From Setophaga petechia (lineage: Eukaryota; Chordata; Aves; Passeriformes; Parulidae): a stretch of 64,000 nucleotides of DNA. The position numbers were made by a program, and so were the translations under genes. The stretch spans positions 7,746,501-7,810,500 of the forward strand of contig JANCRA010000019.1 in assembly GCA_024362935.1 (NCBI GenBank). The letters run 5' to 3'. Each line of letters starts with the position of its first letter. Position 1 is the first letter of the stretch. This document shows positions 38,760 to 51,200 of the stretch, one piece after another. Under the pieces are notes generated by a model that saw only the letters and a list, made by a program, of their open reading frames with translations, searched no databases and had not been told where the DNA came from.

Positions 38760-41535
38760 ACTCCAAATGCCTTATCTTGTTAGATCACACATGATCTAGG
38801 GTTTTCAAAACATCTGTGTACAACCCTGTGGCATATGTTGCCTAAGTCCAGGATGACAGACAATTTCATTGTGCATCCAGTCTTGCACGTATTGGTAAGC
38901 GTGAAAAGAAACATATTTGAAGTTACATCCAAGGACTGCCCAAAATGCCAAATTGATGTGAGACATTAAAGGATCTTTCAACTTGCTCCATGGTTTCACA
39001 TATGAAGAGTGGCACATGAATGCAATAAGGGCTAATAATGGTAGTTACTACCCTGCTACTCCTCATGGAAACAGATTTGAGCTGAATGGTGTAACGTAAT
39101 TGGGAAGACATGTGGAAACGATTCTGGAAAGAAAATTTCTTTAGATCCAAAGAGCAATACTATCTGGGGGATTTCTAAGCGTTCACTTTCACAAACTGAC
39201 CAGCTTTCACAGCAACACAGGTATGAAAACAAAACCAGTGGAGATCTTGAATTATATTTACCATAAACTTGGCTGGACTTATTAGTAACCCCTCAGGCAG
39301 TAAGTCTCACACACATGATGGATACAGCACAACTGAAGAAACATGACATGCATTACTGGAAAAAAAATCTGGAGCACAAAGAATAAATACCTCCTAGAAA
39401 GACAAAATATAGAAAAACACCTTCACAAACCAGTATTTTCAGAGAATTTATTTATAGAATTGTTACTTCAATTTGGCACACAATTGGAAAATGATAATAC
39501 AATTTGGTGGGACAAGAGTAAAAATGCTGGAGTGTTGCTGATCCTTTGGAGAGAAAAAATGAAATATGTATTGCAAATAAGGAACAATTGGTGTAGGAAA
39601 CAATGTTACCTGAAAGTGGGCTCTATCAGCTGCAGAACACAAAAAAACCTGAAAGACCTCAGGCACAGGGATGACATTTTCAAATGTAGACTGAAGCTGT
39701 TAAGAGGCAACTTTAACACAACCCAGGTTGTTTGCTGTATGGACAGAGGTTGAGCTTTTCAGAATTCAGCTTAACTTACTGTTCCTGTTTTATCTGGTTT
39801 CGTGTTGCTCACGTTAAATTCTGTGGGAATACTGCTATTGAGTTCAACAAAATCAACACATCCTTTCACAGAGGACCAATGCAGTCACTTGGGGGAACAA
39901 ACTCCAAATGCTTGGAACATTATAATAACATTATAATGAAAAACCATTTTCTCCTTCTTTTTGGGTGTTTCACTTCTTGTATGGTCAGTACCCCCAATTG
40001 CATGAACCCATTATTTCGTTGGCAACTTCTGGTTGAATCAGAAGTTAGACTTAGACCTTAGTCCCAAACATTACCAGCTTCAGGATAAGTTGGATAGTTG
40101 ACTGCTGGGGTCCTCTCATTCTGGGACTGTCTTCTGAGAGATCTCTGATCTCTCATTTTTCTTGTGCACATTGACTAAAAAAGGATCAAGGATCAGAATG
40201 GAAGAGAGAGGAAGAGCAAAGAGGGAAGAGTGGCCACTAATTAATGGCTCCAGAGAGAGGAAACTGGATGAGCACTTCTCACAGAAGAGCTGAAAGAGCT
40301 GCTGTGGCACCTGAAAACCAAAATAAATAAGGCTTCAACAGCTTCTCAATATGGATGCATGGCCTGCTTGTGGGGTGGGAAGACACTCACAAGTACTAGG
40401 TCATCACTGCAAGGGCTGCCACAAGGAAGCTGTGGCTCACAAGTCAAGCAATTGGGTCCTCAGAGTTACCACATTCTTGTCTCAGTGAGTTACATTATAG
40501 TGAAGCAGATATAGTCCAGTTTTATCACTGAGGACAGCAGATTAGAAGACAAGACTATCAGTGATATTTTGGCAAAGTCAAATCTGTAATTGTTTGTGTG
40601 AAAGGGCCTAAACCACTAAAGCATGGACAAAGGGCTCAGCATGAGTGGCCTGACTGAAAACCATCCATTGAGGTTTGCCTTGGTTAGAGGCAGTCCTTCC
40701 TGCCCTCCTCCTGCTTGGGCTTAAAATCCCACAGGCATTTACTTGTGGCCCACTGACTCGTACCTGTACCATTAACTAACTCCTGAAAGTCAACAGACAT
40801 GAAACAATTACTGCAATGGAAAAATAAAGAAACAAAAATAATTGTCCTCTGTTGCACATCCATCTGCTTCTTTCAACTGCTTCTTTACTTCAGAAAACAG
40901 ATCTCCAAAGAAGTTGGGCATAACTGGGGAGACAGTAGCCTGGAAAAACAGTTTTCTGTGAGAGAAACTGCTACTGGAATGACATCCAGGAGACCACAAA
41001 GCAGCCATTCTCTGCTGGCATAACACAGCAGAAGCCCAGAACAACACCTGGTCACTTCTCACTGCACAATTCTTGGGAGGTTTGGACTCCTTGTTTTAGA
41101 CATTAAATCAGGAGTATAAAATACTGCACTACTGTTGTACAACCCAAATAGGTAACAGGATGCTACAAAGACATTGGAATACACTTATTTATAAACAAAA
41201 AAGCAGAGATGAACCCCATACTGACTCCCCTCCCCACCTCTGGTCTCCAGCCATTGGCCATTAAAAAAAAAAAATCAAAACTTTTCTCACACCTGAAGCC
41301 AATTAGAAAATCTGTCCCTTGTAACAACCATGAAGTAAATACATGGAACAATATCACCACATGACTTTGCAGCTTCACCTGTATGGTTAACTCACTCTTC
41401 AAGTGTGCCATATCTGCTAAGTATTTTCATTATCATTATATGTCTGTAGATCAGAACAAACAGCTCTTAAATCCATCTGTAAAAGTCTGGCAAACAGGTT
41501 AATCTCAAAATCGGTTAAATACAATATTCAACCCA
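38760..41535. other. intergenic or distal 3' flank, no gene seen
   Basis: AT-rich sequence. The 136-codon frame at 39343-39753 and others show no family resemblance. Confidence 0.6.
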
Positions 41536-41557
41536 TTTATTTCTGTCTCCATTTATT
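41536..41557 (-). promoter_or_regulatory. candidate distal polyadenylation signals of BPNT2
   Basis: Two AAATAAAT copies in minus-strand sense, 16 nt apart, about 3.4 kb past the stop. They would give a long 3' UTR. This is only a positional suggestion. Confidence 0.22.
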
Positions 41558-44534
41558 TAGAAAATATTCATTCAAAGAATGAAAGCTAGGACTCTTGGTA
41601 CAATACCAGGTATTATCTATGCTATCATACACTCTTTTTAGAAGAAAGAAAAAGAGAAAATACATACAGCTTTAGAATAATTTCACTTGCAACCACCTTA
41701 ATCATAATAGCCACTCAAAATATCCACCATTGGAAAACCAATGTTAAAATAATACATTCTCTTACTTTCCTTATTTGGAGCTAGAATGCTACTGATTTTT
41801 TTTTTTCTTAATTAAGATTTTTTAAAATATATACTTTTGCAGGATCTACCTACAACATGCAATTGTTTTAAGTAGCATCCCTAAAAATGGTGTGTGACAA
41901 CTTCATGTGGAAAAGGCTAAGATGTAAAGAACACTGTTGTAGCCCAGCAGTGAGATTTGGGTATGGCATGATTTCCTATCCTCTGGGCATAAGGTTAAGT
42001 CACATCCATACTGATGAGACCAAACAAATATTCAAGCCAGAATTTAAGCAGAATGTTTCAGAAGGGAGTGTAAACAGTCAAAGAAATGACAAGCTGAGTG
42101 TTAACACTATACAAACAAAGTGCACTGGGATGCGTGCACTAAGCAAGCACTTGTGAATACTTGCTGGTCTGCATAAGAGTTACATTTATTGCAAAATGAC
42201 ATCTGAAACTGATATTCACCAGCTGCTCACCTATTCTCACACCAAAGCTCTTTAAATTACACTGCGAGACCACAAGCACTACCTTAGCCCTCAACTGTGG
42301 GAAACAAGCTCAGGCTCTCCTACAAGTAATTAACGGGGCACCACACTCCCACCTCTTCCTCAAGTTCACCAGGAGTGAGATCAGGCCAATAATGCTCCCC
42401 TGTGAAAGGTACTGAACAGTGTGATCCATTGCAACAAAGCAATTTAGGATATTAATGTGTCTAAACAAGCACAAGTCTTCCTAATGGAAGGCTAGGCATT
42501 TTAGCCAGCATGTGGGAGGAAGGAAAGGAGGGCCTCTCCTAAGGTACTTTGTTTTCCTAAGGAAAAATAATGTAGGCAAATACTTTTGTTCACTGGTCTA
42601 TGCCTTCAACTAATACAAGTAAGCCCTTGTACATTACATAACATTTTTCATTTCCCATACAGGAAGTCTGATCACATCTTATGCAAGGATGTGATAGAAG
42701 CATTCCCCAGAATAAAAGCAGTCTCATTTTTAGGAAGTATGTTTACATAGGATTTCAAGCTGATTCTAAAACCCCAACTTGCCACAGATTTTATCTTAAT
42801 TGTATACTTAAATATTGTGCATTACTTCTCTGTGACACAATCAGGTTTTTATACTAGGCTAACTATGGCTATTTCTCATATTTAAATTTTAATCCATGTT
42901 CTTTAACAAATAAACATACAAACAGCTGTTTTTATTAAATTAGGCTTTAAGACATTTAAATCAGCCTTAAAAAGCTGCAATCTTCTTGTAAAATCTTAAA
43001 ACCTTGATAAATATGTTTCTTTTAGTCTTCACTGAAGTTTGGAAGCTCAACAACTTTTTGAAATAGATAAAATCCTTTTTAAAAAGGGCATAATCACTTA
43101 TTTGTCATAGCATATAGAAGTTTCTTAAATTTAAGAATTGAAAGCAAAACTGCTTTGTGTATTATCTATATGTGTAAAAGTTATTTTCAAAGAGCAGCAA
43201 TAGTGTCTGTGTTGGAAAAGAAGTTCTCCAAAAACTACCTGTACCAAAAGGCTTGTAGGACTAAGCTTCAGTCTCCTTTGCCAGAGAGTTTAAGAAATAA
43301 GTCTGTATCTGTAGTTATCCAACATCTGGGAAGTCTTTTGGAAATATGAACTTCAGCTAGAAGTTGAAAGCAGTATCTAAACATTCTCCACTACTGACCT
43401 AAGGAGAAAAACTTCTTTTTAATCAGAACAGCAGTTCTCATTAACAATATGAAAGAAGTTAAAATTAAAGAATTAAGGGTTTTGATCAAGCAACCTAAGA
43501 CTTTGCTGAACAAACTTTGAACAGAAACCATCTATATTAACTTAGAATTTTAGCATTCTTGAGGAGAGATGGGCAGCTTATTTTCTGATAATTCAAATAA
43601 CACATACATTGTAACCTTCTGAAACCTTTCAGGGGGATGCAGAGAACAACAATGCAGATGGTTACATGTTTGGAGATAGAAGTCCACAACTTTTGAGGTA
43701 CAACAAATTGTCATTTGATACCAAAGGACCTGCATTCTGTTCTGTATGTACTGGATTGCAAAGAACACTTTTCAGTAAAGTTTTGCAGACCCTGCTGTAC
43801 TTCACATGCCACATGTTCTTCAAACTTGCTTAAGCAGATTCAAGTTCAAGCAGTCTCTTCTCCCTCTGTAAATTACCACAAACCAAATAAGCACAAGCTG
43901 TTTGGAATGGCTGAAGAGCTTTCTGCAGGAGAGAGTGTGCTGCAAGCTAAAAAGACAAAGCTGTTCCTGGAGTTGTAGAAAAAGTGCTGGTTTATATCTT
44001 GTGTTGGAAATGGAACTAACCAGTCAACCAACTATTTCTGTAAAACTCATTCCCTATGACTCTGTCCAATGGAAAGAAAATCCAAACAAACAAAATAAGA
44101 GGTACTGAAGGAAGAGGCTGCTTCTATAGGCACAAACATCACATGATGAACAAGCCCTACATTAGAGAAAAATCTAGCATGCATCTTCAACACTGCTTGC
44201 AGAAATCAAGGACAAGAAGTAGCTGCTAAAAACTATACAAGGAAATGCTGCCTTCTTTTAAAAAGGTATAAGGAAATAATTACACTGATGAATAAAACAC
44301 CAATATTCACAACCCACCTGAACTAAAACTGGTTTACATCTTCAGGAAAGAAGTCAAAAAACATTTCCTTTTTTCTCTTAAAAAGCAGAGAGTGCCACAC
44401 TATCAAAGATAAACTGTTGCTGCATATAGATTTGAATCAACCTTCTTGTGCTTTCCATTCAGGGGATACAAAATATGAGGTCATGATTCCTGATAAACTG
44501 TTTATAGTTATCAGATGCCTATAAAAATCAAGCT

Positions 44535-44554
44535 TTTATTCTACCTAATTTATT
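44535..44554 (-). promoter_or_regulatory. candidate proximal polyadenylation signals of BPNT2
   Basis: Two AATAAA hexamers in minus-strand sense (44540-44535 and 44554-44549) lie about 410 nt past the stop codon. Such hexamers are frequent by chance in AT-rich DNA, so their use is unproven. Confidence 0.3.
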
Positions 44555-44960
44555 ATGGAATCACTAAAACTACAATAAGATGTAAAAGGTTTCAAGAAAT
44601 TCCTGTGAGAAATACTTAGGTTATTTTACCAAAAAAATTGGATTTTTCTTTAGTTCACCTATGTTCAGCAATATATATGGTAAATGCACCTTCAGTATAA
44701 GAACTGCATGAAAACAGTCTGAAAAAAATAAAACATGGAAACTGATGTGCGAGACCATTGTCCCCTTCCTACTTCCAATTATTATTATTTTATTCTTTTT
44801 AAATACCACCACTGACAAAACCCAATGCAAGATATAGTCCCCAAACCCACACCAAACTGCTTTGCTGTGCATCTTTTCCAGCAAGTTTTCACACCTGCTT
44901 CTTCAGACAGAGCATCTGGAGGCTACAAAAGCACAACCTGTACTTCTCCACCAGTCATGC

Positions 44961-45232
44961 TTATTTGTGTGACGTTTTTTCCAGATCTGGAAGTTTTTCA
45001 ATTAGTGCTTTATGGTTCATGTTGATACTGGCTATAAGTCCTCCTTCATTGCCATCTGAGCCAGTGTAACTAATTTCTTCACCAGTCAGGGTAGTCATAT
45101 GGCCACCCAATGCTCTCAACACTGCATTTCCAGCACATATGTCCCACTTCTTAATGTAGGTGACATGGATATACACATCAGCTTCTTCTTGATTCTTTTC
45201 AGGCACATCAAGGAGGGCCAGCACTTTATAAC
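44961..45232 (-). CDS. BPNT2: BPNT2 exon 5 coding part (residues 269-358 and stop)
   Basis: Acceptor CTTCTAG ends at 45233. The exon encodes [11 protein letters not shown], then [19 protein letters not shown] with the third metal-site aspartate (D299), then [16 protein letters not shown], and ends EKTSHK before TAA at 44963-44961. The 3' UTR continues to lower coordinates. Confidence 0.97.
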
Positions 45233-48200
45233 CTAGAAGAAATGGGCAGAGGTAAAAAAAAGATAAATTAAACCAAGTTTTCCTGTCAAAACATATTAAA
45301 AGAAGAAGACCAGACACTCAAATATAGTTCTGCTTTTATGTTTAGTCATTCATTTCTCAACCTCTATATCATGCTCAAGTCTATCTTTTTCTCCCTGGCT
45401 TTTTACTGCAATAGAAGGAAGATGTATACACCACTCTTTAATAAAGTCAACCAGCCCAGGGCATTCCCCTATATTATTCATTATACACTACAAAGTAATT
45501 GCTCAAAACAGTATCCATTCTTTTATGGATTTTTTTTCAGATTTTCAACTCTGACTAATATTCTTGATTCACTAATCTGTTCATTTCTTCATCTTCTTAA
45601 ACAAAGTCAAGCCCTGGACAAGACCTGCTATAATCAGCTACACTTTCTTTGTCATTTAGTCATTTTCAAGAAGCAATACAAGACTTTCTGGACTAAGCAA
45701 TCTGTAAGGGAACTCTGGCTTTTCACATTAAAGGCACAGAAAGATATATTTCTGCAAAAATACGGAAAAAAAGCCTAGTGCCTTCCATTTATGTTCTGTC
45801 AATAACGTGCACAAGGACATTGCATAAGTAAAAAGTATTTTAAAATTCCTTTAAATTGAGTATTAGGCAGATAAAAATGGACTTTATTGATACTAATTTT
45901 CCTCTTTTGACATAAATGCAATAAACGATACCAAATTTATTGGCCCTTTTTTAATTTTTTTTTTTAAATCAACCATACTAACAGCTAACTAACAACCAAC
46001 AGATTCTCTTCCATGATTGTGCCTGTGGTCACACAACACTTTTTCTCCCACTGAGGCATCAGTGCCTTCCATGAACACACATCAGTGTGTTTCAATGAAA
46101 GGACCACAACGGCATTGCTGGCATAGGCTTAGAATCAATAACACACTGACTTGTGAACAGCCTGATGTCTGAATCAAGTTTGCACGTAGGTTCCTAAATA
46201 CAGAAAAACTTTGTCCCTATTGTCAAGTGTTTGCTTTCAGTGATGTGAGGATCAAAAGACAAAAGGAAAAAGATAAGACACTACAGTATACCCTTTTGTC
46301 TAGTAACAGCTACACCATTAAAATATCCAGAAGCAATAAAACGGATAAGATGCTTAAAGAATCAAACCTGCTCCACCAGCGGGGATTATCACAGTTTTAT
46401 TTCCAAATGTCTGCCGTGCAACCTGCTCAACTTTTCCTGCATGGGAGCGGGACACGATAATCCTTGGAGTCTTCTCGTTGTAGGAGGAACGAGCTTTTAC
46501 ATTTGACCCACCATCCACCATTGCCCAAGCTACAAGAGAAACAAAAATTCTAAACTAAGATTTACAAAGGATAATCTAAGTGTAAGGATAAAAGGGTACT
46601 TATATGTAATTGATACCTCTAACTGAATATCTCTCACTACTGCAAAAGAAAAAGTTAGGGCTGACAGAGGATGGGGAGAAAACAAAGGAAGTGAAAGAGG
46701 TCACACACACATTGGTGCATGTGGCATTATCCCAAACCTGACTGTTCTTGTGTAACAATTCCAAAAAACAGAATAAGAAGGAAAAATCCCAAGTAGTTAA
46801 TACTTAGAATTTGCAATTGGAAACCCACCAAAGTTAAAAGGATGGCTCCTAGTCAGAAATACATCCAGTATTTCCTCACACAATGTTTTTATGTAAGAAC
46901 AAAAAGCCCCACTACCCTTTAAAACAGATACTAAAAATGCTGTGGAGTCATTTTTTCAGAAGGATATTTCCTAAAGAAGGAAATAGCTCAGGAGGATAGT
47001 GATACAAAGAAAAATATTTGATGTTGTGTTTCAGAGAACAGAGTTTAGAATCCACAACTTCCCACTTTTTTCATTGTGAAGTTCAAAGCCAAGCTTGGTA
47101 GGTGGTATCCCCTAACCATTAATCTGACATTTACTTAGTAAACTACCCAGCAATTTCATCTCAGCAGAGAACCAGATTGTTTGGCAACAGACTGAGCTCT
47201 GTGTAATAACAATGCTGACTGCCCTTTATTGCTTTGTATTTGTGTGGTAGTATTAGGAACAATCTGACTCAAAATATATTGGTATTTCCAGCTTGGAAAA
47301 TGAATACTTGTCACACAGAATGACAGAATTCACTGCATCTCCTCTGATTTCATGTCTGAACATTGCACACTTCACTCTTATCAAAGGAGATAAATTCTCA
47401 ACATTACAATGCTAAAAATCCATTTCTTTAGATAGATATTGATACCTAAAAACATATGTTCCAAAATCTCCAAGATTCTTGAAGCATATTGGAATATAGT
47501 ACATACTTAAGTGACTGGTAATTAAATTCATATTTATAGACAGCAAAATATTCAGCACAAAATGTTGAGTGTTTAGTGTTTTAGGGCCAAAAAAGGACAA
47601 CAAATACAAAATGCATTTATTCAGACTTAGTTTTTGTTCCAGAGCTACTGCAAAACTTCAGAACTCTAGAGGTCAGTATTGCCTAAGGGAAAATGTAAAC
47701 AGCAATTCCTGTTTTAAATACACAGTAAGAGATGAATACTGAAATTACTTGGAAGCTTTGAGAAGTGCATGCAAATTGTCAAACTTGCAGCAATGCTCAC
47801 TGATACATCATTAATACTGAAGAATTAATTACTTCACAGCTGTGGCATTAAAAACATGTCAGATAATCAATAAGGCTATGCTAGACAGTCTTGCCTGTTA
47901 CACACAAACAGTTGCCATTAAGATCTTTATTCAATCTTTTTTTTATTCACACTGAATACACAGCAGCTCCTGGGTATATTATCACAGATCCAAGCTATTC
48001 TGCTAAATGAGCAAAGGACTCTTTTTGCTAAAAACTAAAAGTACACATCAAACTGGTCAGTATTTGTAGGTTTAATTTCTTTTTTTTGTTTGCAATAAGC
48101 ACTCTAATTGAAGGGATCTCAGCTCTTTAAAATATTTTCAGTTTGTTTGCTTTAAATGCATAATTTTTATTTTAAACAAGGGCAGCATTTTCCTTTGTGG

Positions 48201-51200
48201 TTTTATAGCACAGAACACACCTACGGCTCTAACTGTGTGGTCTGCTGCAGTGCCCTTTTGCTGCTTGTACTATTTTCTCATTTATACCTAGAGATGTTCT
48301 CTCAAACATCAAATTTCAATTAATCCTATGACTGACTATCATGGAAATAGGTGAAGGCATGAAGGTACCTGTGTATGATGAGAAGGGCTTGTGTATCACA
48401 CCTATTACTGGTTTACCATTTACAGCCACACAAACCATGGTCGTGACATACTGTCGAAGATCCTCTGTGGGCAAAACAAGAAAGTGAGCAAGTTTACAAT
48501 CAGATGCCAAGAACACAAAAGGAAAATAGACAGGAGATTATTCAGATTATTCTCTGAAGACGAGTTTATATTCTGCCTCTTGCAGTTACATAACTTTGAT
48601 GTATCTTCAAATAACCTTTCAGTTTTCAAAAGACTTTGAAGACTTTTCAGGTTCCAGCAATTTTTCCTGTTCAGTAGATGTAACCTATACTCCTACCAGA
48701 TCTAATGCTAACAGCTGTGTCTTATGCAACATATCTTTTCATGGCAATCTGTAGCCCCTCCATTCTCCCTTCTCTGCCTCACCTCCTATCCTCTACTGGC
48801 TCAAAAATGGTAATTCAAAGACCAAAGAACATCCACTTGAAAGGATAATTGTATCAATTACACAGTCACAAAAAAAACCCCTTTTCCAGTTGTTCCTTAG
48901 TACTTTACAGCAAAAATTTAGTTGGATTGCCTTGAACTGCTTATGTGACATCCTAAAACATTTGAAAAGGGGGAAGACTGAATTATGCATGGTTTTTTGA
49001 AAAATGGCAACAAAAAATTTACTTAGTATTCCCTTTAAATAAACAAAACTAAAAATCTAAGATACTTAAGAGTTTCCACAGTAATGACTAAAATAAAGAA
49101 ATGCGTAATTCCAGTACAATCCATAATTGACAGTTACCATTTATTACAGCAACTAGTTAGTTGTAAAGGTACCACAGTAATTTCAGAGTTGCAATATATA
49201 AAAGCAAATGTTGTAAGTTGAGAACTACAGAGATTTCACAATGCAATCTGCTCAATTAAATCATGCTAGCTTTGACATAAGACACTTTAACAAGAGATGT
49301 CCTTTTAAATACTTACTATCTTGTCTTCAGTGTAAAAGGCAAACATCAGAATTACACACATGATTTGTCAACAAGAATCAGCTACCTGTGTATTCTTGTG
49401 TAGCATCTAATGGATCGATCCAGACAGTGACACTTTCTGCTGGCACCTCTTTAGGCTGTATTTTTTGCTTTATATCTTCAGGAATACTGTGATCCCATGA
49501 GACTGTCTCCTGATCAGCTGTATCAACACGTTCCTCAGAATTTATCTGTAGAAAGACAACAAAAGCAGTTGCATTAACATAGATACAGTATGTTGCAACT
49601 ACAGAAGCAGTTGCATTAACTGCAAATACAGTAACTGTGGCACTTGTGAAAATTACAGGTTTGCTCACTTTTTTTTTTCTTCCTTCACCTCAATTACAGG
49701 AATTTTTTTCATTTTTTCATTATTACAGTTATGTGATAAGCAATGCAAAACCACAATGCAGAATTTTACTGTGAACCATACCACAGCTGGACACTGTTGC
49801 TTTGGGTGCAGGTCTCCCTACTGAACATTCCCACAGTATGAATCACATTTTTTAAAATCAATATTTAAATGCAGTTGATTCAAGTACTACAGGCAGAACA
49901 TTTGACTCTGGAGAAATCATACAGTACACAGACAGTAGGGGGTCTAAAATTCAATTTATACAAACCAGTAGAAGCACATGAAAATGTAGAGATATACTAT
50001 CACCAGATATTGTGCAGACTCTGCATGACTTGGACAAGAAGAAATCTCAGTATATATATTCCTGCTGCAAGCATTGAGTTACAAGTAGAAGATTAAGCAG
50101 CCCAGTTGAATATAACCGCTACACAGCTGTTAGACAAATTTATTTTTCAAACAAATAAGTAACATCCCATAGCCATTTTTAGGGTAGGTTGGGGTAAGGT
50201 CCTAAGATGGCCTATGAAGAACATTTATTAACAGCAGTCAAAAGTCATCTTTAAGCCTATTGTCACCTGCTACTCAGCTTAATGAACTTTATTCCACACC
50301 AGAGGGCATTTCAGTACATCAAGCAGACTTTGGCCAGGTAGTGGAGCACACAGAACCAATCTGTTGAATGGAGTAAAACTCCAAAACTGCAAAACCCAAC
50401 ACAATGTCCTTGTGACTGCAGTAGCACAATGGTTTTTTGGATGAACAGAGACACAGTTATCCCAAAAGTTGTAGGCAAGTGACGTGGAAAGATAATGAAA
50501 ATGCAGGAGCTATCAGACTACATTTGACTGTGACAGACCTTATATGAGCAGGATTTTTACATAACTCACATCATGACAAGAAAAGGCATCACACACACCT
50601 CAACTGTAACAGGGTATTAGCCAAGGGTTAAGGGCCATTTTCTCCAAGAGAACTCCAAATGAAAAAGGAAGCAGAACTGCAGCAACTCCAGCCATACATC
50701 ATATCTGTCTTCTCACGTAAAACGAGTATTTGAAGCATTATATGCCAAACACGGAGCTCTTGAAGTTGCCGTGACATTTACAAATTAAACATCTGTCACT
50801 ATACAATAAACCTGATGATTGCATTTCCCCCTGGGGAAAACAGTCCTGCTAAGTCAAGAGGAGTAGTTCCACAGACTTGGCAGTCTCAACATAGCCTCTA
50901 GGCAGTCTAAGTTCCACTACAGCACATGACATAACATCAAAAAAACCCCATTTCCTCAACAGAAGAAAGGGGCCTCCACAAAGTTAAGGGGTTGGAACCA
51001 ATGCTCAAAAGGAAGAATATCTTGTTAAACCTGCTGTTACAGTACACTAGAAGGTAAAGCCTGAAACTCTCTGAAAGGTACTGTTTTCAGAGAAACACTG
51101 CCTACTAGCTCAGATTTTGTAGCAGTGGCCGTAACACTGCAGCATTTATAATGCTTGTGAGGAATCTCTCTCAACAGACATGATTATTTCACCAGGAAAA

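Larger units (their letters stand above)
41536..44960 (-). other. BPNT2: probable BPNT2 3' UTR and downstream flank
   Basis: Downstream of the stop codon the sequence is AT-rich and free of the CR1, LTR or SINE repeats I could recognise elsewhere, and no further gene is visible. Several AATAAA hexamers occur in the gene's sense, so one or more transcript ends probably lie here. The true end cannot be fixed from sequence alone. Open frames on either strand in this stretch look random. Confidence 0.4.

Noticed and set aside
45338..45778. 146-codon frame within BPNT2 intron 4
   Set aside because: Opposite strand to the gene, no recognisable protein, lies fully in an intron.
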